NCBI GenBank assembly: GCA_003116995.1
Contig: BDSL01000008.1
Location: 806,001-870,000, forward strand
Direction of reading: 5' to 3'
Length of the DNA stretch: 64,000 nt
DNA from: Yamagishiella unicocca
Lineage: Eukaryota; Chlorophyta; Chlorophyceae; Chlamydomonadales; Volvocaceae
Shown: piece by piece, positions 12,983 to 23,937 of the stretch
Position numbering within the stretch: position 1 is the stretch's first letter
How the letters are laid out: each line of letters begins with the position of its first letter
Notes under the pieces: model-generated
What the model was told of the DNA's origin: nothing
What the model saw: only the letters and a program-made list of their open reading frames with translations
Databases searched by the model: none
Translations under genes and position numbers: made by a program

Positions 12983-13840
12983 CTGTGAGGCGCCCAGATG
13001 GATGTAATGTGCCAAGGCCGCGACCAGAGAGACTGCTGCGTGGCCTGGGCTTCCGTGCACGTCAGTTGTGACGGGATGCCGGCAGCGGTTGGTGCAGTGA
13101 GCGCAGCGCCAGACCGCAACTCGTGCAGCACCGGTGGCCGGAACCGTTATGATACACACCGCGCAGTAATATGTATGGGTATATGTACGGTCGGGCTGAA
13201 AGGTTTGGCCCGAGTCATGCGCCCACCGCTTCCAAGTACTTTCAACGCCGTTATATGCAGCGATATTGGCGGGATACTAAGATATGATGGGTCGCACAAA
13301 AATGAATGTACCGCCGGTAATTGCTTGCGTTGTCGGCCAGAAGCAATTGCGGAGTTGAGCATGACCCCGCCGCACCTGGTCCCGCTAGGGGCGAGGACAT
13401 CTGGAACATCGCCCTCCATCCGCTGATCTTAGGAGCGTTGCACGAGGCCTATGAGGAGCTCCCGCACTGCATGGACTGCTTTGAGGTGCAGAAGTTAGCT
13501 ACTCCTGCCCGAATCCGTATCCGTGAGACACGTTGTCATCATTTTATGGTAGGGTATACGTATGATCGCTGCTCGACAAGTAAAAGGTCGCAAACCTGGC
13601 CTCTAAGCCCACACGTGCACAGGGTACAAGTTCTGGAGGCTTTTCAGTGCAATTTCCGTGTGAGTTTGAGTAATTCCAGCCGCAATCCTTCCCTTACTGT
13701 TGTCGAGTCCATGTACGATCATGCGGGTGTACGAGAGGTGTGTCAGATAAAAATCCTGAAGACCTGAACCTGCATATGCGTTGCCTTTCAACCTTACGAC
13801 ACTCTGTGCACAACATATGTGATCGTGCCTGAAACTAAGG
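12983..13840. other. divergent intergenic/promoter region
   Basis: This separates the - strand low-complexity gene from the + strand TPR/ankyrin/MYND gene. It may hold the unresolved first exon of the - strand gene (ATG at 13419). No promoter element is identified with confidence. Confidence 0.4.
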
Positions 13841-16800
13841 ATGGCAAGCTCGGAATTGCCAGCGGAGGCGGCAGAGCTGAAGGACCAGGGTAACAAGTTC
13901 TTTGCGGGCCAATCCTATGAGGAAGCGATCGATTATTATACCCGGTGCGTTGTTAAATGTATAAGAACACACTGTCGATAATCGGTCAGCTCACACGAGG
14001 ACGGGCGACGCGGGGGGCCTCTGCCATCTGCCGCCACCCTTGAAAGGGATCTGCGATCGAGTGGATGGCAGCGTCCTACCAGCGATCGCATGACCGTCCT
14101 CTGTCGGCAAGGAAGCATCCTTTCGCAACGGCCCCCGAAAAGAGGAAGCGCACGTCGGAGTCCACCCCCGGTGGTGCCCCCTTTGCCCACAGTGCTCTGG
14201 GCCTGGCCCCAGGCAACGCGGTGCTGCTGTCCAACCTTGCGGCCAGCCACCTGGCGCTGAAGCAGTGGGTACCCGCCCTGCAGCACGCGGAGGAGTGCCT
14301 GAAGGCGGACCCGGCGTTCGTGAAAGGGTACGGCAGGAAGGCGGCAGCCCAGATGGGCCTTATACGGTGCGTAATGGCGCTACCTCTCCATGTTGTCGAC
14401 GTTACTGGCCCAGGGTCAACATCGCCTGCGCGCCCATCCCAACGAGCTTCATGCGCCGCCCCTTCCCTCTTCCCACCCCAGCCCCCACGTGCTCCAGCAT
14501 GCGCCCACAAGTAGTTATCCGAAGACGATGCGCCAGCTATCCTATCCCTGTCGTGTAACCTGTTTTTATGCCACCCCCCCCTCCACTACCTCCACAACCA
14601 CTATGCCCCAACCCCCCTCCTTTCCGCTACCCACCCGCCCCCGAGCCTGGCATTCCCTCCCTGCCACTCCTGCCCTGCCAGTCCTGCTCCACACCCGCAC
14701 CTGCACCTCACTTTTCCTATTCAGTGCCGACCCACGGGTCTCCTCTCATACCCCGCACCCGCACCCGCACCCTGCTGACTACGCTTGCAGCCCGGGCCAC
14801 GCGGAGAGGACGCTAATGGACGGCTTGACGCGGGACCCGCAAAACACCTTCCTGAAGGCTGAGTTGGAGAAGCTGCGCCGGGTCAGTACGGCAGGCCGTG
14901 ACGTCAGGCACCCCGCGGCCACCGACCTGCGGCGGCAGTACCCCCCGCCGGCCAGCACCCCAGGGACCCTCGTTGCGGCTGGAGGCCGTGTAACCCACCC
15001 CTGGAGCCGCCCGCCCGCATGACGCACGAACGCGACCAACCAGTCAACCAACCAACCAACCGACCAACCACAACAACTGCTAACCGCCTGCAGGAGGAGG
15101 ACGGCGACCAGAGCCCCCGCCGCTCCAGAGACGGCTCGGACCGCCAGCTGCGGGACATGCAGGCGCGGGTGAGTGCAGGGTGACTCACATCGTCGCTTGT
15201 CATGGCAGGAATAACACGGGCGAAAGTAATCCCAAAAAGCCCCTGCCTGCTACTTGGCGACAGCGCCATTGCAACGGATATCGTACGCGCATGTACGGCA
15301 CCTCGGATACCTAAAACCCTACTCCCCTCCCCCGGCGGCTGCCCCCCGCCCCCCCGTAGGTTGGAGTGGCGCTGACGCCGTTCACTAGCTGGCCCAGCGA
15401 AACCTTCATGGCGGCCTTCATGGGCGACGAGGAGTGAGCGCCGTACATGTGCCGTCGTTGTACTGTCGTACTGTACGGCGAGGTTACTGGCCTGCGATGT
15501 ACGGCGCACGGCCGCGATCCCTTGTTGAAACCTTCGCTGGGTTTTCCACACCGGCCCATTTGCAGCATGCTACACGGCCCCCCACTGTCGTCTATATCAC
15601 CGTGCAGTGGCCCCTTCCCCGTGCGCCGCCCCATGCCCCGCCCGATCCCGCCACCTCCTCCTCCAGTGCCTTCGTCAAGAGCTTCCGACCGGAGGACCTG
15701 CGGCTGCGCGCCATGGAGGCGAAGCTGCCGCTGCTGGTGGTGGTGGTGTCGGGGGCGCAGCGCACCAGGGGGCCCAATGCGGACGCGCGCGGGGTGGGTC
15801 GGCGGGTCGGTGGGTCGGCAGACCCGTGGGTCGGCGGTGGCGGGTTGGCGTTTCTACTCTCTGGCGCCGCGCCCTGCGTGGAGTTGCCGCTGGGAACAAA
15901 GTACGGGCCGTTCCACAGTTGATATCACCATCACTCTCGTCGGTCGCCACAAACCCTCGTGACGCCTCCCTTCCCACCCACCCCCATATACACACACACA
16001 TGGGAGTGCAGCCGCATCCGTACTCGCCCCGCGGCCCCAACCCAGCTCCTCACTCGCCGCCCCAAATCCAGCTCCTCCCCCCTCCGCCCGCCGCCAGTCA
16101 CTGCCCTCCGTTTCCCATGATATGGTGCAACGGGGATTTCTCACTCGATTACGTAATCCTCCTCCCCCCCCCGCCGCTCCTGTCCCCCCCGCTGCAGCGC
16201 ACTGACACCGACGCGGATCGCGGCTCTCAGCACAGCAAGGTGCTCCGGCGGCTGATCGACGCGGGCGCCCGAGTGGACGGCAGGGACGCGGCTGGCTGGA
16301 CGGCGCTGCACCACGCCACAGGTGGGGGATGGGCGACCGGGGGAGCTGGACTGGTGGGGCTGGCATGGATTGGAAAGGGCACTGGCACGGACTGTATGAT
16401 GGCAGTCACGGGCTGTAATAGGCGTGCATGGGCTGGCACAAACTGTGTTTATGGCTATCAGAGGCTGTAGTAGGCTTGCACGGGCTGCATTCATGGCTAC
16501 CGGGGGCTGTAATAGGCTTGCACGGGCTGCATTCATGGCTACCGGGGGCTGTAATAGGCTTGCACGGGCTTGCACGGGCTCACTCCTCCTCGATGTCACC
16601 CAGTCAGCAGCGGATCGACGAATGGGAGAGGCGGTTCGCTGACCCTCGCTCGCTTCCGGCGCCACCTACCCGCGCCGCCCATCACGGCAAACGCGGGCGT
16701 CGTACGCTGGTGCCCTCCGCCCGCCAGAAGCCGGCTGTTATACCTATGTCGTGTAACCGGTATGTACAACAACCCCCTGACCGCACCCTCCGCAGCCCAC

Positions 16801-19800
16801 CATGTGGTTATGGATCTTGCGGAGATCCTGCTCGCTGCCGGAGCTGACGTAAATGCGCAGGATAGGTGGGCGGGTGGCGGGGTGGGGTGGGAGGGCGTGG
16901 TGGGGGCCGGCGCGGGGCGGCGATGAAGCGGTGTGGCGTCAGGAAGCAGGCGGGAAGGGGGGCGGGAGGAGGCGGGAGGAGGCGGAATGGGGGGCGGAGG
17001 AGGCGGGAGGAGGCGGGAGGAGGCGGGAGGGGGCCGGGAGGGGGGCGGGGTTGTCAATTGCTCCCCACTGGTGCCCGAGGGGGTGGCTTTGGCGCACGGC
17101 TCGGCCCGGTCTGCGGGGGCCGGAAATAATGGGACCCCATTTTCCAATGTTCTGGAAGCTCACACAAGCTCGAGGAGCTCGACTCATTTTTGCGGCGACC
17201 TTGTCCTGTGCGGCTCCCGCTTGTACGACAGGTACGGCACGTACCCCCTGGTGAGCGCCGTGATGTCCGCCGAGGTACGGTCCGTACGGCTGCTGCTGGC
17301 CCGGGGCGCACGGCCAGACCTCAAGGACAACGACGGCTGCGACGCACTACAGGTATCCAGGTACGGCATGTGTACGGTGTGAGGCCCTAAACCCGCCCGT
17401 GGGATTGCGGGTTGTGAGACACCTTCGCCGGCATGGTTTGCGCCCTCTGCTGCTGTCACTGCGGGGGCAGAAAGGTGCGCGTCCGCGGCTGTGTTGCGGC
17501 CAGGCTGACAGCACAGCCTCCTGGATCCACGCACGCCCCCTGGATCCACGCACGCCCCCTGGATCCACGCACGCCCCCTGGATCCACGCACGCCCCCTGG
17601 ATCCACGCAACGCCCTCTGGATCCACGCACGCCCCCTGGATCCACGCACGCCCCCGTGATCCACGCGCTCGTCGTACGCGCAGGTTCAACAGCGAGATTG
17701 ACGCGCTCGTCCAACAGGCCATGTACTCAAACAAACGCCCGGGTGAGACCGGTTCGGTCCGTGTCGCCAGTAGGGCGGCAGCCAGGTTGTGCTGGGGGCG
17801 GGTCGCGGTGCCGGGTACAGGGTTTATCCTAGGGTTTTGAGGCTTCGGCCTCAAAAGGTTTGAAAGCCTGCTGAGCGCCCGCTTACTATGGGCGTGGCAC
17901 AAGGTTCCCGACAGCATTGCGTGTGGGCATGTTGCAGGGGGTTCAGGCAGCAGCTGCTCCAGGAGGGAGGTCGTGGACTTGGTGGTGGGGCGCCGGATGC
18001 CAGCTGCACCTGGTCGGGGTCGGGATCGAGCCCGCGACTATGGACTTTGGGAGCTCCGCATTTGCATTTGGGACGGAGTGCGCGCGCTACGCGCGACCCC
18101 TCGCACCTGGCCCCCACCGTGACATATATGCCGTACCGCCGTACTGCCGTACGAGCAGGCGCTGAGAAGGTGTGCGCCCACTGCTGCAAGGCGGGAGCCA
18201 AGAAGGCCTGCTCGGGATGCGGCGAGGGAGCATACTACTGCAGCCGGTGGGTGGAGAAGGGCGCCGGGGGTCAGTGGGGTCGGGTTGGCGGATCACGCTG
18301 GTGCGACTTGCGCTGCCGCGCCGCCGCCGCTTGTCTAACACTCCGGCTCAAGTACGGTACTGCGGTCGCCACGGCCTCTCCTATGGGGCGTGTATCCCCG
18401 ACAGCTGCCTGGCGCCAGACGCTCGAGGGCTGGACTCAGACCGCCTTGCCCCGTGCCCCGTGCCCCGTGCCCCGTGCCCCGTGCCCCGTGCCCCGTGCCC
18501 CGTGCCCCGTGCCCACTCCCTCCCTCCCTCCCTCCCTCCCTCCCTCCCTCCCTCCCTCCCTCCCTCCCTCCCTCCCTCCCTCCCTCCCTCCCTCCCTCCC
18601 TCCCTCCCTCCCTCCCTCCCTCCCTCCCTCCCTCCCTCCCTCCCTCCCTCCCTCCCTCCCCTCCCTCCCTCCCTCCCTCCCTCCCTCCCTCCCTCCCTCC
18701 CTCCCTCCCTCCCTCCCTCCCTCCCTCCCTCCCTCCCTCCCTCCCTCCCCCGCTGCGTCCCTGCGCCCCTCGTCTGTGCTTCGCGGCCGCCCTCGACCCC
18801 TCCCTCGCTCGTCCAGCGAGTGCCAGACGGCTCACTGGCCGAGCCACAAAGCCGAGTGCAGGGCGGCCGGCGGCGGCGGCCGCGCCCCCAAGGCCGCCGC
18901 CAAGGCCGCTGGCGCGTCCGCCGACATGCCTCGCGAGCTGCGAGTGCGCATCGCCGACGAGGTTCACGGCAAGACGCTGCTCAACCTGCAGGCGCACGTG
19001 TCGGTAGCCATGGCCAACATGGTGGGCGTGGCACGTGAGTCATGTACGACCGTACGACGACCGGAAGCGGCCGCCGTCGTACTCCGCATGGCGGCGGCTC
19101 GCTGACTCCCGGGGGGTGTAAGGAAGACCCGTGTACGCGAAGAAACCACCCCGGGGGGGGGTCCCTCGCTGCAGCTCTCCCTGCCTCTCCCACGGTTTTC
19201 GCCCCCCCCATACGCGTTTCCCCCCGCCTAGTTGCTCTACACTGTCTTGTCTCATGCGCCCACACAACCAACCTATTTCTCCACCGGTGGAGCCGGGTAG
19301 CGCCTCTCCTCGTCTCTGTATCCACAGGTCCTCTTCTTCTACCCAGCCTTCTACCCAGCCTTCTACCCAGCCTTCTACCCAGCCTTCTACCCAGCCTTCT
19401 GCCCTGCCCTGCCCTGCCCTGCCCTGCCCTGCCCTGCCCTGCCCTGCCCTGCCCTGCCCTGCCCTGCCCTGCCCTGCCCTGCCCTGCCCTGCCCTGCCCT
19501 GCCCTGCCCTGCCCTGCCCTGCCCTGCCCTGCCCTGCCCTGCCCTGCCCTGCCCTGCCCTGCCCTGCCCTGCCCTGCCCTGCCCTGCCCTGCCCTGCCCT
19601 GCCCTGCCCTGCCCTGCCCTGCCCTGCCCTGCCCTGCCCTCTCCCCCAGCTGAACATGCCAAGCGCCTGGACAAGGCCACCGCGCAGGTCGACCGCGACC
19701 CCGGCGCCACCGCGCGCTCCCTGGCTCATGCCGCCACGCGAGCCACTCGCGAGAGGGCCATGAAGGTGAAGATCCAGGTGCCTCAGCCCATGTCGGTGGA

Positions 19801-21901
19801 GCAGCGCCAGGTGAGGGGGGGGCCAGAGGGCGGGAGAGGGCGGGGGGGAGGGTGGGAGGCCGGGAGAGGGCGGGGAGGGGGCAGTGGGGCTGCGTGGTTG
19901 CAGGTTTGAGAGGAGGGCTGTGCGGCACTAGCATAGCGGGCACGAGCACACGCGCGGGCACGAGCATAGCGGGCACGAGCACACGCGCGGGCACGGCGGT
20001 AGCGGCAGCTTCTGAGGCGGTTTAGGGCGGCAGGGGGGGCAGCAAGGGTGGTGCGTGTCCAGCAGCTGAGCCGCACCCCGGGAGGTGGGATTGTGGCGGT
20101 TCGGCGGACGGATGGACAGAGGAACCCCACCCTGGCTGTACGTCCTGCATCGGCTCGGCATTCACGTAAACCCGGTTTACCCCGTGGCTTCGCGGCGATT
20201 AAGAACACAACAAACCGCCGCCCCTCCGCGCCGCAGATACTTTCCAGGATGGGGGAGTCGCCGGACTCGCTGCTCTGCTACAACCAGGACCGCTCCGTGA
20301 TCTGCCGGATAGGTGCGTTGTGGTTGGTTTCGGAGGGTTGGTTTCGGAGGGTTGGTTTCGGAGGGTTGGTTTCGGAGGGTTGGTTTCGGAGGGTTGGTTT
20401 CGGAGGGTTGGTTTCGGAGGGTTGGTTGGTTTCGGAGGGTTGGTTCGGAGGGTTGGTTTCGGAGGGTTGGTTTCGGAGGGTTGGTTTCGGAGGGTTGGTT
20501 TCGGAGGGTTGGTTTCGGAGGGCGGGCGTGGCCCTCCACGCAACAGTCAGGCCAGAGGCACGCCATGTGGAGTTGGTGGTACCTGGCCACTGGACTGCAT
20601 CCGACTGTCGCCGCCGGGGGGCTCCAGCCCGCTGGCTGCTCCCACCTCCGCTGGCTGCTCCCACCTCCGCTGGCTGCTCCCACCTCCGCTGGCTGCTCCC
20701 ACCTCCGCTGGCTGCTCCCACCTCCGCTGGCTGCTCCCACCTCCGCTGGCTGCTCCCACCTCCGCTGGCTACTCCCACCTCCGCTGGCTGCTCCCACCTC
20801 CGCTGGCTGCTCCCACCTCCGCTGGCTGCTCCCACCTCCGCTGGCTGCTCCCACCTCCGCTGGCTGCTCCCATCTCCGCTGGCTGCTCCCACCTCCGCTG
20901 GCCTCCCTCCCCGCCACCAACTTCTCCAGCATGCAATTCCAAACGAGTGCACCAACGCAAGCGTATGCTGCTCGGTTTTACTAATCCGTATCGACCTACG
21001 GGTTTCCTCTCAAACCCTCCCTCCCTGCTGCTGCCTTTACCTCATCTGCTTTACTTGTGTCTCAGCGCCGACCCGCGCGTTTCCCCCCAACCTCCCTGCC
21101 ACTGCCGCTGCCGCTGCCGCTGCCTCCCGGGTCTCGCCCCGCCCTGGTCCGCACCCCGCAGAAGGTGACACGCCCGCTGGCCGGCAGCTTACTGCGCTGA
21201 TACGCAGAGAAGGTGTCCTGGGGCTCAAGGGGTACTTCGCCGTGTACTTCGACGAGCAGTGCGCGAGAGAGGTGAGTGCGGCGTGAGGTGTGGGGGACGC
21301 GGGTTGTGTGGGGGGTGGCATAAAAACCGTTTATACGACAGGGGCAGGATAGTTGGCGCCTGGTGGGGGGTGTAGGGGGGATGGTGGGGCGGGGCGGGTT
21401 GTGTGGGGCGGGGTGTGGCGGGGTGGGGTGTCAGGCGCTGTGGCAGCGCGACGGAGTGCTCCTCCTTCCAGCTTTGGCACTTGATGCCGCCCAGGGACGC
21501 AGGGACGCATCACGTACACGCTGCAGCGTGAGTCGCGGAAACGCCGCTCTAGGCGCCTCTGGACCACATCCGCATGAAGATGCATGAAGTGTGCTTGCGG
21601 CTAGAGTCCCCGTGACCGTCGTTGCTCTCCTAAATGTGGTGAGACGGGTTTACCACCCTCCTCGCTCCGTCCAGCACTAACCCGGGCTCCCCCCGCTAAT
21701 CCTGACGCGCCCTCCCAACCGCCCAACCCCCTAACGGCCCAACGACCCAACCACCCAACTATCCAACCGCCCAACCACCCAACCACCCAAGTGCCCAACC
21801 ACCCAACCGCCCAACCACCCAACCGCCCAACCGCGCACCAGGACGGTGTTCCCCGGGAGATGGTGGTGCTGACGTCCATGCTGCCAGTTCAGCCCTTTTG
21901 A
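13841..21901 (+). CDS. TPR - ankyrin - MYND zinc-finger protein
   Basis: Seventeen exons: 13841-13944, 14193-14366, 14791-14881, 15094-15168, 15360-15433, 15667-15793, 16198-16321, 16796-16865, 17232-17360, 17684-17742, 18159-18246, 18817-19034, 19650-19810, 20237-20312, 21162-21271, 21472-21513, 21842-21901. They total 1782 nt (593 residues) with every phase closing. Residues 1-92 form TPR helices (LKDQGNKFFAGQSYEEAIDY; NAVLLSNLAASHLALKQW). Residues 216-323 hold three ankyrin repeats (GWTALHHA, LLAAGADVNAQD, LLLARGARPDLKD). Residues 343-390 form a complete MYND finger (CAHC, CSGC, CSREC, HWPSHKAEC) split between exons 11 and 12. The C-terminal 200 residues are conserved-looking but unassigned. 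MYND fingers bind proline-rich partners; ankyrin-MYND proteins include ANKMY2, and TPR-MYND proteins include SMYD-type enzymes, but no SET domain is seen. Likely a scaffold or co-chaperone. TGTAA candidates lie at 22577 and 22736. Confidence 0.88.
14715..14755 (+). repeat. dispersed intronic repeat (TPR/ankyrin/MYND copy 1)
   Basis: CCTATTCAGTGCCGACCCA, GGGTCTCCTCTCATACCCC. It lies in intron 2, about 35 nt before the acceptor of exon 3. Confidence 0.75.
17520..17666 (+). repeat. intronic GGATCCACGCACGCCCCCT array
   Basis: About seven copies of a roughly 19-bp unit lie in intron 9 of the TPR/ankyrin/MYND gene, ending about 20 bp before the acceptor of exon 10. Confidence 0.9.
18448..18750 (+). 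repeat. CCCCGTG array followed by (CCCT)n array
   Basis: About nine 7-bp units (18448-18514) run into roughly 58 copies of CCCT (18517-18750) with one phase slip near 18660. It is in intron 11, splitting the two halves of the MYND finger, and ends about 65 bp before exon 12. Confidence 0.95.
19336..19640 (+). repeat. TTCTACCCAGCC array followed by (GCCCT)48
   Basis: Five 12-bp units lead into 48 uninterrupted copies of GCCCT (19401-19640). The array stops 9 nt before the AG of the exon 13 acceptor, so it effectively is the polypyrimidine tract. Confidence 0.95.
20321..20522 (+). repeat. intronic GTTGGTTTCGGAGG array
   Basis: About fourteen copies of a 14-bp unit begin 8 nt after the donor of exon 14. 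Confidence 0.9.
20631..20902 (+). repeat. intronic 19-bp array (CTGGCTGCTCCCACCTCCG)
   Basis: About fourteen copies with very few substitutions, in the same intron as the 20321 array. The period of 19 keeps all three frames open. Confidence 0.9.
20973..21090 (+). repeat. dispersed intronic repeat (TPR/ankyrin/MYND copies 2 and 3)
   Basis: Two diverged halves, at 20973-21018 (CGACCTACGGGTTTCCTCTC) and 21060-21090 (TCAGCGCCGACCCGCGCG), in intron 14. Confidence 0.6.
21713..21839 (+). repeat. CCCAACCACCCAACCG degenerate array
   Basis: Short CCCAACC/ACCGCCCAA units fill the end of the last intron, abutting the acceptor of exon 17 at 21842. Confidence 0.8.
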
Positions 21902-23937
21902 GGGCGCGGTTTGGAGGCCGGAGATGGGCGGAGGAAGTGCGGCTGTGGGGCAGTGCGGCTGCGGGAAGCTGAGCTCGACAGGGCTGTCGGGTGGGCTGGA
22001 GCTCTAGGTGGAGTGGTGGACACAGGCGCTGAGTGGACGGGGCGTGGAGCAATCCGTTGGTGCTGGTCGCTGTCCTATATCGTCAACATTTCCTTCCACA
22101 ATATTTAACCCTACGCTGTGAAATATCGGTAGTAGCAGGGCGTGCGTATTTACATGCAGTAGTATTGTGATCCCGCTGGGGCGGATGGGCAGGGTCGCAG
22201 CCTGGATCCCGATCAGGCAACCCCTTTCTGGCGCCCTGGAAGTTCCAGGGCTCGTAGGTTAGGACGAGACCCCAACACGCGAGCTTCTTGTCGCATCGAC
22301 GGATCGCGGCTTTGGGATTAGAGGGAGGTAGGAGGTGGCGCTGTGTGCGGCGCAATGGTGCAGCCAGCCTGCAAGCCTGCGACGACAAGGTGGCGCACGA
22401 TAACCTTCGTGGGCAGTAGTGGTAGCTGTCGTAATGGGCCCCAGACCGTAGGGTACAGCCATCGGGCGCATCGCCCGATACTGAAAGAGACGCAGGAAGA
22501 AGGAAAAGTCAGCCAACCGAGACTGGGCAGCGCAGGGTAGTGATCGAGTGTCGCTTGTAGAATCCTTCGAGGGTGCTGTAAAGCGCCGTGCCATCGATAG
22601 CCAGGTGCAGTGTAGACCGACGAACCGACGCCCTTTCGCGTCGGACAAATACACGGCGCTTCGTACCCTGCTTCACAGCGTGATTGGCACCGGTCTGAGA
22701 GTAGTTCGGTGGAGGCCCGGGACTAAGCAGCTGGTTGTAATGGTGCCGCAAGCACGCCATCTGACGTTCGCTCGGACGTGCATGTCGCGTCGTCGCAGCT
22801 AATCAGCAAGCAGCCCGTCTTCCTAACCTCCAGTGGACCGGGCCTTGCCAGTAACCGATTGCAGCTAAAAACATCGGTTTCACGTCGCATACGCAACCCG
22901 ACCCGTTACGACGGAACCTCCTCATCCGTACACCATAGTAACGAATGGTACTACTCACCCGTTACTTCTGGTAGGTGTTGCTTTGACCAGAGGGTAACGA
23001 TAATGGTGCCTGCTGGTGAGAATGGGGACTCACGGCGCAGGACCCGTGTTACGTCCATCTATCGGATACAAAAACGGTAACGGTTACCGCTCGTCCAAAG
23101 CCAGGAGTCCCGGCACCTTGCCGGCGTATGTGCCATTCCTGCGCGGAACGTCTTTCGGCCAGTTGTATCATACTATCATAGGTACTCCGGCCCAAGGAAT
23201 AACTCGTATCCAATATCCAGTCCATCCGCCCGCACCTCCAGCACCGCCCAACCGGGCATCCTGCCGCTCGTCCGCTTCATGCCCCTCCACGGATCATAAA
23301 TCTGCAGGCTCACTCACTCACCGAATCTTCCGTCCCACACCTCAGATCCATATTTTATGAACCCTAAAACCCCAACCTCCTCTGGCAAGGTTGTTTCCCG
23401 CATCGAAGATACCCGTATAAGCTCTTTCACGCCTTAACCCCTTTGAACCAACTGCGGACAAGGCTGCGCGCACACTAGCACGACGAACAATGAATCAATC
23501 AGTACCTAAAACTAAAACTAACATCAAGGCAGGAGTGACACTACGGCAAGACCGAATCCTTGCCGCTGTTGGCCGCTCCCTGCGAATCCCGTACTTCGTA
23601 CATACATCACGATCTCGCCCCACTCGCCGGCTCTCAATACCTTAGGTGCGCCAGCTTAGCTCACTGCTTGCGCCTTAACACGCTGGCGCGCCTCCCTCCC
23701 TGCGCCCTCCGCTCCCTCGCCCTCCGCTCCCTCCTCCCCTCGGCTGCCCCTCGTCGCGCTGGACCCGGAACACTGGCACCTCTCAGCTACCACAGCTACC
23801 ACAGCTATCACAGCTATCACAGCTTTCACAGCAGAAGCGACGGGCGCCTGCAATAAAGGTGCATCCAAATCAAAGAAACACGCCCACGCCAAACCAACAC
23901 GGTTTGCTGCCGCGTCCGTGCAAGGCGTCCGAGGACT
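21902..23937. other. convergent intergenic region
   Basis: No supportable coding exon is seen between the stops at 21901 (+) and 23938 (-). It holds TGTAA signals at 22577 and 22736 for the + strand gene and a short AGCTATCAC repeat near 23786-23832. Only short random frames occur. Confidence 0.5.

Noticed and set aside
17520..17666. Regularly spaced repeats resembling a CRISPR array
   Set aside because: Repeats are contiguous without unique spacers, the genome is eukaryotic, and no Cas gene is present. The same applies to the arrays at 26192 and 57236.
18172..19105. Frames with PPSLPPSL and PCPALPCPAL repeats
   Set aside because: They run across CCCT and GCCCT arrays that lie in introns of the TPR/ankyrin/MYND gene, as shown by the split MYND finger.
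20177..21168. Frames with GFGGLVSEGW or CSHLRWLLPPPLAAP repeats
   Set aside because: 14-bp and 19-bp intronic arrays translate openly in several frames; flanking exons join in phase without them.
22083..23360. Short frames in the 22-23.4 kb region as possible small genes
   Set aside because: No conserved motif, no consistent splice sites and no coding bias distinguish them from chance.
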